Source: Formosa agariphila KMM 3901
Lineage (GTDB): Bacteria; Bacteroidota; Bacteroidia; Flavobacteriales; Flavobacteriaceae
Length of the DNA stretch: 64,000 bases
Direction: 5' to 3'
Assembly: GCF_000723205.1 (NCBI RefSeq)
Contig: NZ_HG315671.1
Span: forward strand, 1,337,351 to 1,401,350
Shown here in pieces: positions 1 through 9,181 of the stretch (position 1 is its first letter; every line of letters begins with the position of its first letter). The notes beneath the pieces are model-generated. The model saw only the letters and a program-made list of their open reading frames with translations. It was not told where the DNA came from and ran no database searches. A program made the position numbers and the translations under genes.

Positions 1-20
1 GGTTATCTAATTTATAACAC

Positions 21-28
21 TACATTTG
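21..28 (+). promoter_or_regulatory. -7 promoter element of first cold-shock gene
   Basis: TACATTTG is a full match to the Bacteroidota -7 consensus TAnnTTTG, 30 bases before the ATG of the first cold-shock gene. The -33 element would lie at the very edge of the window and is not clear. Confidence 0.5.
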
Positions 29-57
29 TAGTAATTATAATTATTTAATTTATTACA

Positions 58-249
58 ATGAACAAAGGAACAGTAAAATTCTTTAACGACTCAAAAGGAT
101 TTGGATTCATTATTGAAGACGACACAAACAAAGAACATTTCGTACACATCTCTGGATTAATTGACGAAATTCGCGAAGGAGATGCAGTAGAATTCGATTT
201 ACAAGAAGGTAAAAAAGGATTAAACGCAGTAAATGTAAAAGTAATCTAA
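58..249 (+). CDS. cold-shock protein (CspA family)
   Basis: This 63-residue protein is a single cold-shock domain, slightly shorter than the 65-70 residues usual for CspA. The RNA-binding motifs are visible: RNP1 as KGFGFI near residue 13 and RNP2 as HFVHISG near residue 27. CspA proteins bind single-stranded RNA and DNA in the cytoplasm and melt RNA structure at low temperature. The gene has its own promoter box and its own terminator (285-316), so it is probably a monocistronic transcript. A close paralogue follows about 200 bases downstream. The family is certain. Whether it is cold-induced or constitutive cannot be read from the sequence. Confidence 0.95.
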   Translation: MNKGTVKFFNDSKGFGFIIEDDTNKEHFVHISGLIDEIREGDAVEFDLQEGKKGLNAVNVKVI

Positions 250-284
250 TACTTTCAGTAGTATATATACTTTTTAAGATCTTG

Positions 285-316
285 AAACCCTATCAATTTA
301 TTGATAGGGTTTTTTT
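285..316 (+). terminator. rho-independent terminator after first csp gene
   Basis: Twelve-base perfect stem (AAACCCTATCAA and its complement) with a 4-base loop, followed by a T run. Confidence 0.9.
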
Positions 317-383
317 ATGTTTATAAGTTAGATTTTCAATGTTTTATGTTGTATTTGAGTTAAAAATATAATTGCGTATTTAT

Positions 384-413
384 TTTGCTAAGTAGTTAAT
401 AATCTTAAATTTG
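384..413 (+). promoter_or_regulatory. promoter of second cold-shock gene
   Basis: TTTG (384-387), an 18-base spacer and TAAATTTG (406-413) match both parts of the Bacteroidota promoter consensus. The predicted transcript has a leader of roughly 25 bases before the GTG start at 445. Confidence 0.65.
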
Positions 414-444
414 TTACTATTATTAATATTATTTTTTTAAAACA

Positions 445-636
445 GTGAAAAACGGAACAGTAAAATTCTTCAATGAATCTAAAGGATTTGGATTTATTAC
501 AGAAGAGGGTTCAAGCAATGAATACTTTGTACATGTATCTGGCTTAATTGACAGCATCGAAGAAGGAGATTCAGTTGAATTTGAATTAAAAGAAGGAAAA
601 AAAGGATTAAACGCAATAAATGTAAAAGTAATTTAA
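445..636 (+). CDS. cold-shock protein (CspA family), GTG start
   Basis: A second 63-residue cold-shock domain protein, closely similar to the preceding one, with the same KGFGFI and YFVHVSG RNA-binding motifs. The start codon is GTG. It is fixed by alignment of the first residues (KNGTVKFFN) with the upstream paralogue and by a promoter ending at 413. The gene is flanked by its own promoter and terminator, so the two csp genes look like a tandem duplication with separate control. It is likely an RNA chaperone in the cytoplasm. The less efficient GTG start, against ATG in the first copy, could lower its translation. Confidence 0.93.
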   Translation: MKNGTVKFFNESKGFGFITEEGSSNEYFVHVSGLIDSIEEGDSVEFELKEGKKGLNAINVKVI

Positions 637-665
637 TTTTATTCTTTAATTTTTGACAAAAGAGG

Positions 666-697
666 TCGTCTAAAACGTGTTTTTAGACGATTTTTTT
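666..697 (+). terminator. rho-independent terminator after second csp gene
   Basis: Ten-base perfect stem TCGTCTAAAA with a 5-base loop and a run of seven T. The remaining 200 bases up to the next gene hold nothing further that I can recognise. Confidence 0.9.
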
Positions 698-901
698 GTT
701 TAAAATCAGGCTTAACAACGCTTGGTTATTAAAGGTTGTTTTTTGTTTTAGTATAACGTTATGTAACTGTTGTTTTGGTTTAGTATTTATGTTCTAAAAG
801 AAGTCTTGTATTCAATGCCAATCACGGTTTTAAAAGTGTTGTCTATTATAATCTGAACTTAAATTTCATTATTTTTATAGCCTTATTCAAAACAAAACAA
901 C

Positions 902-3049
902 ATGAAGAAACTTGGACTTTTAATTATTGCATTCGTTATCGCTTTACCATCGGTAATGGCGAATGAAGGGATGTGGTTTTTAATACATATAGAGCGCTTA
1001 AATTATCGCGATATGCAAAAAATGGGGTTGCAATTAACTCCTGAAGAAATTTACAGTATAAACAATCAGAGTTTAAAAGATGCTATCGTACAGTTTAATG
1101 GCGGGTGTACAGCGAGTATTGTTTCTGATAGTGGTTTGGTTTTAACAAATCATCATTGTGGATATAGTGCCATTGCAGAATTATCTACAGCAGAACAAAA
1201 TCATTTAAAAAACGGATATTGGGCAGCTTCTTTAGAGGAGGAGATGAAACCTGAAAGTTTATATGTGCGTTTCTTTGTACGTATGGACGATGTGTCTAAA
1301 CGTATTCTTTCATTAGTTAATGATGAGATGACTGAAAAGGAACGAGAAGCTATAATAAATAAAGAAATAGCTAAAATTGAAGCAGAAAATAATGAAGGCG
1401 GAAAATATACCGTTTCGGTACGTTCTTTTTATCAAGGTAATGAGTATTATTACTTTGTTTACGAAGACTATAACGATGTTCGACTTGTAGGAACACCTCC
1501 AGAAAGTGTAGGTAAATTTGGTGGAGATACAGACAATTGGGAATGGCCAAGACATACTGGTGATTTTTCATTATTTAGAGTGTATGCTAACGATAATGGA
1601 GAGCCTGCAGAGTATTCTAAAACAAATGTGCCTTTAAAAGCTAAATACCACTTACCTGTAAATATAAACGGTGTTAAAGAAAACGACTTTGCCATGATTC
1701 TTGGTTATCCAGGTCGAACAAACCGTTGGATGCCTGCATCTGGTGTAGAACAAAACGTAAAGTATGCATATCCTGCATGGGTAGAAAGCTCTAAATTGGG
1801 TATGGATGTGTTTAAAAAATATATGGACCAAAGTGAAGAGGTAAATTTAATGTATGCCTCTAAATACGCTGGTGTTGCCAATTATTGGAAAAACCGTCAA
1901 GGTATGATTGATGCTTTAACGGCTCATAAAACTGTAGAAACAAAACGTAAAACAGAGAAGAAATTTGATAAATGGGCTAATAAGAAGAAAAATAAATCTA
2001 AGTACGGAGATGTTATAGAAAACATTAATACGTATTACGATTTAACAAATAAAAAAGCAAAGCAAGGAAATTATTTGGTTGGGCTACTGCGTACGAGTAA
2101 ATTTGCGGCTTTACCATATAGTTTAGGGAAGAACTTAGAGTATTATGCTTCTCAAAATGAAGCTAAGCGTCAAGAGTTATTGCCTAAACTTCAAGCTTCA
2201 ATCGATAATTCTTATAAGGATTTCTATTTGCCGTTAGAAAAAGAAGTCTTTGCTAAACAATTAGGGTTGTATGCTACAAAATCAAATTATCCACTTCCTA
2301 AAACGGTTTCAGCAGTAGGAGCTAAGACTAATAATGATTTTACAGCTTATATTAATTCTAGTTTCGATGAGAGTATGTTTTCTTCAAAAGAAAAAGTAGA
2401 AGCATTCTTAAAACAACCAGATGAAGCGCAGTTAAAGAATGATCCACTTTATATTTTATCTGGTGAATTATTAAGTAAATACAGAGAGCAGCCAGAAAAT
2501 TTAGTACAGCCAGAAAATGATTTTGAAGCATCTTTTAGATTATTAGTAGAAGGTTTACGTGAATCTGGTTTAAGCGAAATACAATATCCAGATGCAAACT
2601 CTACGTTACGTTTGTCTTACGTAAAGGTGAGAGCTTTACCTGCAGATCCAAGAAACGATGCTAATGAAAATAATTATACTACGTTTAAAGGTATGATTAA
2701 TAAATATAAACCAAACGACCCTGAATTCGATTTAGACCAAAGTATGCTTGATAGTTACGAAAAGAAAGATTTTGGACGTTATGCTAACGAATACGGACAG
2801 CTTCCTGTAAACTTTTTAACTGATAACGATATCACTGGAGGAAATTCAGGTTCGCCAGTAGTTAATGGAAATGGTGAATTAATTGGTTTAGCGTTCGATG
2901 GAAATATTGAAGCTATGGCAGGTGATGTTATATTCGATTCAGATTTACAACGCACCATAAATGTTGACATTAGATATGTGTTATGGTTAATTGATAAATA
3001 CTCTAATGCAAAACATATTGTAGATGAGTTAACTATTATCAATAAATAG
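902..3049 (+). CDS. S46 family dipeptidyl peptidase, DPP7-like
   Basis: This 715-residue exported serine peptidase of family S46 removes dipeptides from the N-terminus of oligopeptides in the periplasm. Residues 1-20 form a signal peptide ending in VMA. The catalytic His lies in LTNHHCG (His85), a conserved Asp in HTGDFSLFR (Asp221), and the catalytic Ser in GGNSGSPV (Ser649). Length and spacing match the Porphyromonas enzymes of about 712-720 residues. In that family the residue 18 positions after the serine sets P1 specificity: Arg in the acid-specific DPP11, Gly in the broader hydrophobic-preferring DPP7. Here it is Gly667 (AFDGN), so DPP7 type is inferred. Family certain, specificity probable. 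It stands alone with convergent terminators behind it. Confidence 0.93.
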   Translation: MKKLGLLIIAFVIALPSVMANEGMWFLIHIERLNYRDMQKMGLQLTPEEIYSINNQSLKDAIVQFNGGCTASIVSDSGLVLTNHHCGYSAIAELSTAEQNHLKNGYWAASLEEEMKPESLYVRFFVRMDDVSKRILSLVNDEMTEKEREAIINKEIAKIEAENNEGGKYTVSVRSFYQGNEYYYFVYEDYNDVRLVGTPPESVGKFGGDTDNWEWPRHTGDFSLFRVYANDNGEPAEYSKTNVPLKAKYHLPVNINGVKENDFAMILGYPGRTNRWMPASGVEQNVKYAYPAWVESSKLGMDVFKKYMDQSEEVNLMYASKYAGVANYWKNRQGMIDALTAHKTVETKRKTEKKFDKWANKKKNKSKYGDVIENINTYYDLTNKKAKQGNYLVGLLRTSKFAALPYSLGKNLEYYASQNEAKRQELLPKLQASIDNSYKDFYLPLEKEVFAKQLGLYATKSNYPLPKTVSAVGAKTNNDFTAYINSSFDESMFSSKEKVEAFLKQPDEAQLKNDPLYILSGELLSKYREQPENLVQPENDFEASFRLLVEGLRESGLSEIQYPDANSTLRLSYVKVRALPADPRNDANENNYTTFKGMINKYKPNDPEFDLDQSMLDSYEKKDFGRYANEYGQLPVNFLTDNDITGGNSGSPVVNGNGELIGLAFDGNIEAMAGDVIFDSDLQRTINVDIRYVLWLIDKYSNAKHIVDELTIINK

Positions 3050-3116
3050 AAGACTCATTTCAGGTCGCTAAAAAGGAAATTGATTTGATTCCTTTTATTT
3101 ACAATAAAACTATTTT

Positions 3117-3151
3117 AAATCTCAGACTATATTTTAGTCTGAGATTTTTTT
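3117..3151 (+). terminator. terminator after S46 peptidase gene
   Basis: Thirteen-base stem AAATCTCAGACTA with its exact complement, a short T-rich loop and a run of T on the plus strand. Confidence 0.85.
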
Positions 3152-3189
3152 TTGCTCATGGTGATTTATGTGAAGTAAATTAAGAGCAT

Positions 3190-3217
3190 AAAAAAGCCTG
3201 CAATTGCAGGCTTTTTT
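3190..3217 (-). terminator. palindromic bidirectional terminator
   Basis: A 28-base palindrome: six A, GCCTGCAATTGCAGGC, then six T. It lies 15 bases past the stop of the leftward pheT and can end transcripts from either side. Confidence 0.85.
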
Positions 3218-3232
3218 ATGAATATTTAGAGT

Positions 3233-5659
3233 TTATCTTAACTCAGCACCTAATTTGTTTTCGAAACTAGATTGTAGTTTAGACATGATCTTATCGATTT
3301 GTTTATCGGTAAGAGTCTTTTGTTCGTCTTGTAAAATAAAGCTCACTGCGTAGCTCTTTTTGCCGTTAGGTAAGTTTTTACCTTGGTATACATCAAACAA
3401 GTTTACCTCTTTTAAAAGTTGCTTTTCCGTTTGTTTTGCAATCGTATAAATCTCTTCAAAAGTTACTTGATCGTCTAGAAGTAAAGCAAAATCACGACGT
3501 ACTTCTGGGTGCTTAGCAATCTCGGAGTATTTCGTTTTATTGTGTTTTACTAAATCAATAATAGCATCCCAATTAAAATCGGCGAATAAAACTTCTTGAG
3601 AGATATCAAAATGTTTTAAAATACTAGATTTAACTAAACCAAACTCCACTAATTTTGTTTTACCCAGACCTAATTGTAAGCCTTCAGCAAAAATATCATT
3701 AGAAATAGGAGATGTTCTATATCTGGTTAAACCTAAACGTTCTAAAACGGTGTTGATGATACCTTTCATAAAGAAGAAATCTCCTTTTTGAGGCGCTGAA
3801 TTCCAGGTTTCAGAAGATTTATTTCCTGTTACAAACAATGATAAATGTTTATATTCTTCACGGTTTTCGCTATACTGGTGATATGTTTTTCCAAATTCAA
3901 AGAATTTTAAATTCGGACGTCTTCTGTTTATGTTATGAGATACAGCTTCTAGACCTGAAAACAATAACGACTGTCTTAATGCAGATAAATCGTTACTTAA
4001 AGGGTTTAACATGCTTATGTTATGCTCAGCTTTTAACTGCTCGCTCAAGTTAACATAATCTGGCGATGTTAAAGAGTTGGCCATGATCTCGTAAAAACCT
4101 TGTGCAGCCAATTGGTTTCCTATGGTGTTCTGAACTTTATGATCTTCAAAACGAGACGAATTAGAAATAGATGCATTTAATTTTTCAGTCGTTTTTACAT
4201 TGTTGTAACCGTAAACACGTAATATTTCTTCAATAACATCAGCTTCACGTTGTACGTCATTTCTGTAAGCCGGAATAGTAAGTCCTAAGCCAGTTTCTGT
4301 AACATTGTTAATCTTGATATCTAAAGACATTAAAATGCGTTTAATAACATCTTTAGGGATTTCTTCACCAATAAGACGTTTTGCATTGTCAAAACTTAAA
4401 CGAACTTGGAAATCTTCTATTTTATTGCTGTATGAATCTTCAATATCACTTGAAATTTCACCACCTGCAACTTCAATTATAAGTAATGCTGCACGTTTTA
4501 AAGCGTACTCGCATAAATTAGGGTCTATTCCTCTCTCAAATCTAAAAGAAGCATCTGTATTTAAACCATAACGTTTAGCGGTTTTTCTAACACTAACCGG
4601 ATTAAAGTAAGCACTTTCTAAGAAAATATTAGTAGTGTTTTCTGTAACTCCAGATTGCTCGCCACCAAAAACTCCAGCAATGCACATTGGTTTTTCGGCG
4701 TCACAAATCATTAAATCATCTTCGTGTAGGGTACGCTCTATACCGTCTAAAGTAGTAAATTTCGTTCCAGCTTCAACCGTTTTTACAATCACTTTCTGAC
4801 CAGAAATTTTATTAAAATCGAAAGCGTGAAGCGGTTGTCCTAAATCGTGAAGCACATAGTTTGTAGCATCTACAACATTATTTTTAGGCGTTAAACCAAT
4901 CGCTTTAAGTCGGTTTTTTAACCATTCTGGAGATTCTTCAACTTTAATTCCAGAAATACTAACGCCACAGTAACGTGGCGCTAATTCTTTATTTTGTACA
5001 TCGACATCTACACGAAATGTTCTGTTATTCACATGAAACGCGCTAACAGAAGGTGTAATAAGCTCGGCGTGAATTTCTTTTTGTAACAAACCGGCTCTTA
5101 AATCACGTGCTGTACCATAATGACTCATGGCATCGGCACGGTTTGGTGTTAATCCAATTTCGAAAACCAAATCATTTTCAACATCAAATATATCTGCTAC
5201 AGCTGTTCCTACTTTTAAATCGGCATCTAAAACCATAATACCATCATGAGACTTCCCAAGACCAAGTTCATCTTCGGCGCAAATCATTCCAAAACTTTCT
5301 TCGCCTCTAATTTTACCTTTTTTAATGGTCCAAGCTTCACCGGTTTCAGTATATAAAGTCGTGCCAATAGTAGCAACAGGAACTTTTTGTCCAGCATCTA
5401 CATTTGGTGCACCACATACAATTTGTACAGGAGCTTCTGCGCCAATATTTACGGTTGTAATTTTTAATCTATCAGCATTCGGGTGCTGTATGCAAGTTAA
5501 TACTTCACCTACAACAATGCCTTCTAGGCCTCCTTTTACAGATTGAAACGAGTCTATGCCTTCAACCTCTAGGCCAAGGTCGGTTAAAAGTTCTCCGGTT
5601 TGCTCTGCAGACCAGTCAGTTTTAATAAATTGTTTTAACCAATTGTATGAAATCTTCAT
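3233..5659 (-). CDS. pheT: phenylalanine--tRNA ligase beta subunit
   Basis: The 808-residue beta subunit of the (alpha-beta)2 phenylalanyl-tRNA synthetase, cytoplasmic. The order of parts is typical. First comes an N-terminal segment with an EMAP/OB-type tRNA-binding domain at about residues 40-150 (VVGEVLTCIQHPNADRLKI). The B3/B4 editing region follows, then a B5 domain around 400-480, the catalytic-like core, and a C-terminal FDX-ACB domain (HPEVRRDFALLL) that contacts the tRNA anticodon. Length is normal for Bacteroidota. The alpha subunit gene pheS is not adjacent, which is common in this group. It is transcribed alone, divergently from the TlpA-like gene, and ends at a palindromic terminator. 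Confidence 0.97.
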   Translation of the reverse strand: MKISYNWLKQFIKTDWSAEQTGELLTDLGLEVEGIDSFQSVKGGLEGIVVGEVLTCIQHPNADRLKITTVNIGAEAPVQIVCGAPNVDAGQKVPVATIGTTLYTETGEAWTIKKGKIRGEESFGMICAEDELGLGKSHDGIMVLDADLKVGTAVADIFDVENDLVFEIGLTPNRADAMSHYGTARDLRAGLLQKEIHAELITPSVSAFHVNNRTFRVDVDVQNKELAPRYCGVSISGIKVEESPEWLKNRLKAIGLTPKNNVVDATNYVLHDLGQPLHAFDFNKISGQKVIVKTVEAGTKFTTLDGIERTLHEDDLMICDAEKPMCIAGVFGGEQSGVTENTTNIFLESAYFNPVSVRKTAKRYGLNTDASFRFERGIDPNLCEYALKRAALLIIEVAGGEISSDIEDSYSNKIEDFQVRLSFDNAKRLIGEEIPKDVIKRILMSLDIKINNVTETGLGLTIPAYRNDVQREADVIEEILRVYGYNNVKTTEKLNASISNSSRFEDHKVQNTIGNQLAAQGFYEIMANSLTSPDYVNLSEQLKAEHNISMLNPLSNDLSALRQSLLFSGLEAVSHNINRRRPNLKFFEFGKTYHQYSENREEYKHLSLFVTGNKSSETWNSAPQKGDFFFMKGIINTVLERLGLTRYRTSPISNDIFAEGLQLGLGKTKLVEFGLVKSSILKHFDISQEVLFADFNWDAIIDLVKHNKTKYSEIAKHPEVRRDFALLLDDQVTFEEIYTIAKQTEKQLLKEVNLFDVYQGKNLPNGKKSYAVSFILQDEQKTLTDKQIDKIMSKLQSSFENKLGAELR

Positions 5660-5780
5660 GTAAAGCGTGTTTTCTTAAAAGCGCAAAGATAGTAATACTT
5701 CAACGTCTATAAAATTGTAAAATGTTTTTTTATTGTAAGGAATTTGATGTTTCTTCGAATACTAATTAAAACTATATTCT

Positions 5781-6995
5781 ATGCGTTATTTTTTATTGCT
5801 AAGTGTTGCAATATGTCTATTTAATTGTAAACAACCTGAATCTGAAAAACTTGAAGAAGGCATGTGGAGGGCGACAATTGAAGCTCAAGATTCTGAGGTT
5901 TTACCTTTTAATTTTGAGGTGGTTAACGATAGTACGCTTACCGTGTTTAATGCCGAAGAAGAAATTAAAGTAGACGAGATTTCTTTTAAAAACGATAGTG
6001 TAATTATAAAACTACCAGTGTTTGAAGGGTATTTAAAAGCGAAACTCACAGCGGGAAAATCGTTAAACGGATTCTTTATTATAGATGAATTAAAGCGTGC
6101 TGTGCCATTTAAAGCTGAATATGGCGTATCTCATAGATTTGAAACCAGCAAAAAAGCCGAGGTAAACGTCGACGGTATTTGGGAAACAACCTTTTCTCCA
6201 GACAGCCCTGATGATAAATATAAAGCCAAAGGTATATTTAAGCAGGATGGCGATAGAGTTACGGGAACATTTAGAACGACTACCGGAGATTATCGTTTTT
6301 TAGAAGGTAGTGTTGAAGGCAATACCATGAAGCTATCTGCTTTCGACGGTGCTCATGCGTTCTTGTTTACGGCAGATGTGAACGATAGTACAATGACTGG
6401 AACGTTTTATTCGGGGAATCATTTTAAAGAGTCGTTTAAGGCTAAACGTAATGGTATGTTTGAATTAGCCGACGCCGATTCTTTAACCTTTTTAAAGCCA
6501 GGATACGATGCTTTAGCATTTACTTTCTCTGATGCTTCTGGAAATATGGTGTCTTTGTCTGATGCGCAATTTAAAAATAAAGTGGTTGTGGTGCAGTTAA
6601 TGGGGACGTGGTGTCCAAATTGTTTAGACGAAAGTAAATATTTTGTAGAGTATTTAAAAGCTAATAACTCTGATGATATTGCGTTTATAGGACTTGCATT
6701 TGAATATGCCAAAACGAAAGAAAAAGCCTTTGAAAACATCCAACGTTTAAAATCGAGATTAGGTATTACATATCCTATTTTATTGGCACAATATGGGTCT
6801 ACAAATAAAAAATCGGCTCAAGAAAAACTCCCTATGTTGAATCATGTGTTGTCTTATCCAACGGCGATTTATATCGATAAAAAAGGAAAGGTTAGAAAAA
6901 TACATACTGGGTTTAATGGACCTGCTACAGGAGATTTATATGATGATTATAAGTCTGACTTTAAATCGTTTATAGATAAATTACTAAACGAATAG
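5781..6995 (+). CDS. TlpA-like thioredoxin-fold lipoprotein
   Basis: A 404-residue predicted lipoprotein with an N-terminal signal peptide ending at Cys16 (CLFNC). Residues about 20-225 form a beta-rich region with two repeated-looking halves (GMWRATIEA and DGIWETTFSP). The C-terminal 170 residues are a TlpA/ResA-type thioredoxin domain with the redox motif WCPNC at 277-281. Such Bacteroidota proteins are anchored in the cell envelope and act as thiol-disulphide reductases; the partner here is unknown. The cis-Pro region is represented by SYPTAIYID. It is a single gene, convergent with recG with one base between the stop codons. The fold is clear, the physiological substrate is not. Confidence 0.9.
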   Translation: MRYFLLLSVAICLFNCKQPESEKLEEGMWRATIEAQDSEVLPFNFEVVNDSTLTVFNAEEEIKVDEISFKNDSVIIKLPVFEGYLKAKLTAGKSLNGFFIIDELKRAVPFKAEYGVSHRFETSKKAEVNVDGIWETTFSPDSPDDKYKAKGIFKQDGDRVTGTFRTTTGDYRFLEGSVEGNTMKLSAFDGAHAFLFTADVNDSTMTGTFYSGNHFKESFKAKRNGMFELADADSLTFLKPGYDALAFTFSDASGNMVSLSDAQFKNKVVVVQLMGTWCPNCLDESKYFVEYLKANNSDDIAFIGLAFEYAKTKEKAFENIQRLKSRLGITYPILLAQYGSTNKKSAQEKLPMLNHVLSYPTAIYIDKKGKVRKIHTGFNGPATGDLYDDYKSDFKSFIDKLLNE

Positions 6996-6996
6996 T

Positions 6997-9099
6997 TTAA
7001 CTAATGTAATTCCAAATATTTTTATATTTCGCTAATTGCTGATAGGTGAAAAGTATAGGACGATGCTGGTCTTTAATAAGTCTAGGGTCGTCTTTTAAAA
7101 TGTTTTTTGCGTGAAAACGAGCGAGTTTTAAAATGTCGTTATCTTTAATGATATCTGCAATTTTAAGGTTTAAAATACCGCTTTGTTGCGTGCCCATAAT
7201 GTCTCCAGGACCACGTAAACGCAAGTCGACTTCGGCAATTTCGAAACCGTCACTGGTTCTTACCATGGTCTCTAAACGGGTCTTGCTATCGTTACTTAGT
7301 TTATGACTCGTCATTAAAATACAGAAACTCTGTTCTGCACCACGACCTACACGACCGCGCAACTGGTGTAGTTGCGATAATCCAAAACGCTCGGCACTTT
7401 CAATAATCATAACCGACGCATTCGGGACGTTTACCCCCACTTCAATAACCGTTGTGGCAACCATAATCTGAGTTTCTCCTTTTATAAACCGTTGCATTTC
7501 AAACTCTTTATCGGCGGGTTTCATTTTTCCGTGTACTATTGAGATTTGGTATTTCGGACTAGGGAAATCGCGAGCTATGCTTTCGTAGCCATCCATCAAA
7601 TCTTTATAATCCATGTTTTCGCTTTCTTGAATCAGCGGATAAACTATATAAACTTGGCGCCCTTTATCTATTTCGTCTCTTATAAATCGTAATACTTTTA
7701 ATCGGTTAGAATCGAAACGATGCACCGTTTTTATGGGTTGTCTTCCTGGTGGTAACTCATCGATTATAGAGATGTCTAAATCACCATAAACAGACATGGC
7801 TAAAGTCCTCGGAATTGGCGTTGCCGTCATCACTAAAATGTGAGGGGGCACATGGTTTTTATGCCACAATTTACTTCTTTGTGCAACTCCAAAACGGTGT
7901 TGTTCGTCTATAATAGCAAGTCCTAAATTCTTAAATTTCACCTTATCTTCTAGTAGCGCATGCGTACCAATTAAGATGTCTAATTCGCCATTTTCGAGGG
8001 CTTCATGAATGATTCGTCTATCTGAAGTTTTAGTTGAACCCGTGAGTAGTTTTATGCTGATATTTAGTTCTTTACACAGGTCATGTAATCCGTTGTAGTG
8101 TTGGACTGACAAAATTTCAGTAGGCGCCATCAAGCAAGCTTGAAAACCGTTGTCAAGTGCGATTAACATTGACATGAGGGCGACTATGGTCTTCCCCGAA
8201 CCCACATCGCCTTGTAAAAGCCGATTCATTTGCGCATTACTACCTAAATCGGCACGAATTTCTTTAATCACACGTTTCTGTGCGTTGGTTAAATTGAATG
8301 GTAAATGGTGTTTAAAGAAGGTGTTAAAATATTCGCCAACTTGGTCGAAAGGAAAGCCTTTTATTTTCGATTTATGAATTAGATTTTTCAGAATTAATTG
8401 CAACTGAATGTAGAATAATTCTTCAAATTTTAATCGGAATTGTGAGCGTGCTAAGAGCTCTTGGTTTTTCGGAAAATGGACATTAAAAAGTGCTTCAGAT
8501 TTTGAAACCAATTTTAGTTCGGTTAATAAATCACGAGACAACGTTTCTTCAAATTTACCATGAGTTTCTAAAAATAACTGTTGCATGATTTTACTCATCA
8601 CTCGATTGGTAATTCCTTTGTTCGATAATTTTTCGGTCGATGGGTAAACAGGTTGCATGGCCGAACGCAGGTTTTTCTCATGGTCTTCTAATAGTTCCAT
8701 TTCCGGATGTGGCATGCTAAAGTTGGTACCAAAAGCATTAGCTTTTCCAAACACCACATAATCGGTATTTAATTTAATACTTTCTTTAAGCCATTTTGCG
8801 CCACGAAACCAAACGAGTTCCATCGCTCCAGAGTCGTCTCGAAATGTAGCAACTAAGCGTTTTCCTTTGCCTTGCGAAACTTCCTTAAGTCCGGTAACGC
8901 GCCCAATAATTTGTACATCGGCATTGTTACGCTGTAATTGAGCGATTTTGTAATATTGAGTTCGGTCTAGATAACGATTAGGAAAGAGATTAATTAAATC
9001 CTGATAGGTATGTATGCCAAGTTCTTTTCTAAGTAAATCGGCACGATTTGGGCCGACACCTTTTAAGTAGTCAATTGGGGTTTGAAGCTTGGAATTCAT
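6997..9099 (-). CDS. recG: ATP-dependent DNA helicase RecG
   Basis: A 700-residue branch-migration helicase that remodels stalled forks and recombination intermediates. An N-terminal wedge/OB domain (about 50-160) precedes the two RecA-like motor domains. Walker A is GDVGSGKT at 297-304, motif II is DEQH followed by RFGVAQR near 395-405, and motif VI is QLRGRVGRG. The C-terminal region carries LRGPGDIMGTQQSG, typical of RecG. Length is normal. The gene ends one base from the TlpA-like gene in the opposite direction and is divergent from the M1 peptidase, so it is transcribed alone. Confidence 0.97.
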   Translation of the reverse strand: MNSKLQTPIDYLKGVGPNRADLLRKELGIHTYQDLINLFPNRYLDRTQYYKIAQLQRNNADVQIIGRVTGLKEVSQGKGKRLVATFRDDSGAMELVWFRGAKWLKESIKLNTDYVVFGKANAFGTNFSMPHPEMELLEDHEKNLRSAMQPVYPSTEKLSNKGITNRVMSKIMQQLFLETHGKFEETLSRDLLTELKLVSKSEALFNVHFPKNQELLARSQFRLKFEELFYIQLQLILKNLIHKSKIKGFPFDQVGEYFNTFFKHHLPFNLTNAQKRVIKEIRADLGSNAQMNRLLQGDVGSGKTIVALMSMLIALDNGFQACLMAPTEILSVQHYNGLHDLCKELNISIKLLTGSTKTSDRRIIHEALENGELDILIGTHALLEDKVKFKNLGLAIIDEQHRFGVAQRSKLWHKNHVPPHILVMTATPIPRTLAMSVYGDLDISIIDELPPGRQPIKTVHRFDSNRLKVLRFIRDEIDKGRQVYIVYPLIQESENMDYKDLMDGYESIARDFPSPKYQISIVHGKMKPADKEFEMQRFIKGETQIMVATTVIEVGVNVPNASVMIIESAERFGLSQLHQLRGRVGRGAEQSFCILMTSHKLSNDSKTRLETMVRTSDGFEIAEVDLRLRGPGDIMGTQQSGILNLKIADIIKDNDILKLARFHAKNILKDDPRLIKDQHRPILFTYQQLAKYKNIWNYIS

Positions 9100-9181
9100 A
9101 AAAACGAAGATAAATCTTATACTTGAAACATAAAACCCTAATTTTTACGAATTTTACTAAAACCTTTGTTATATTTAAGAT

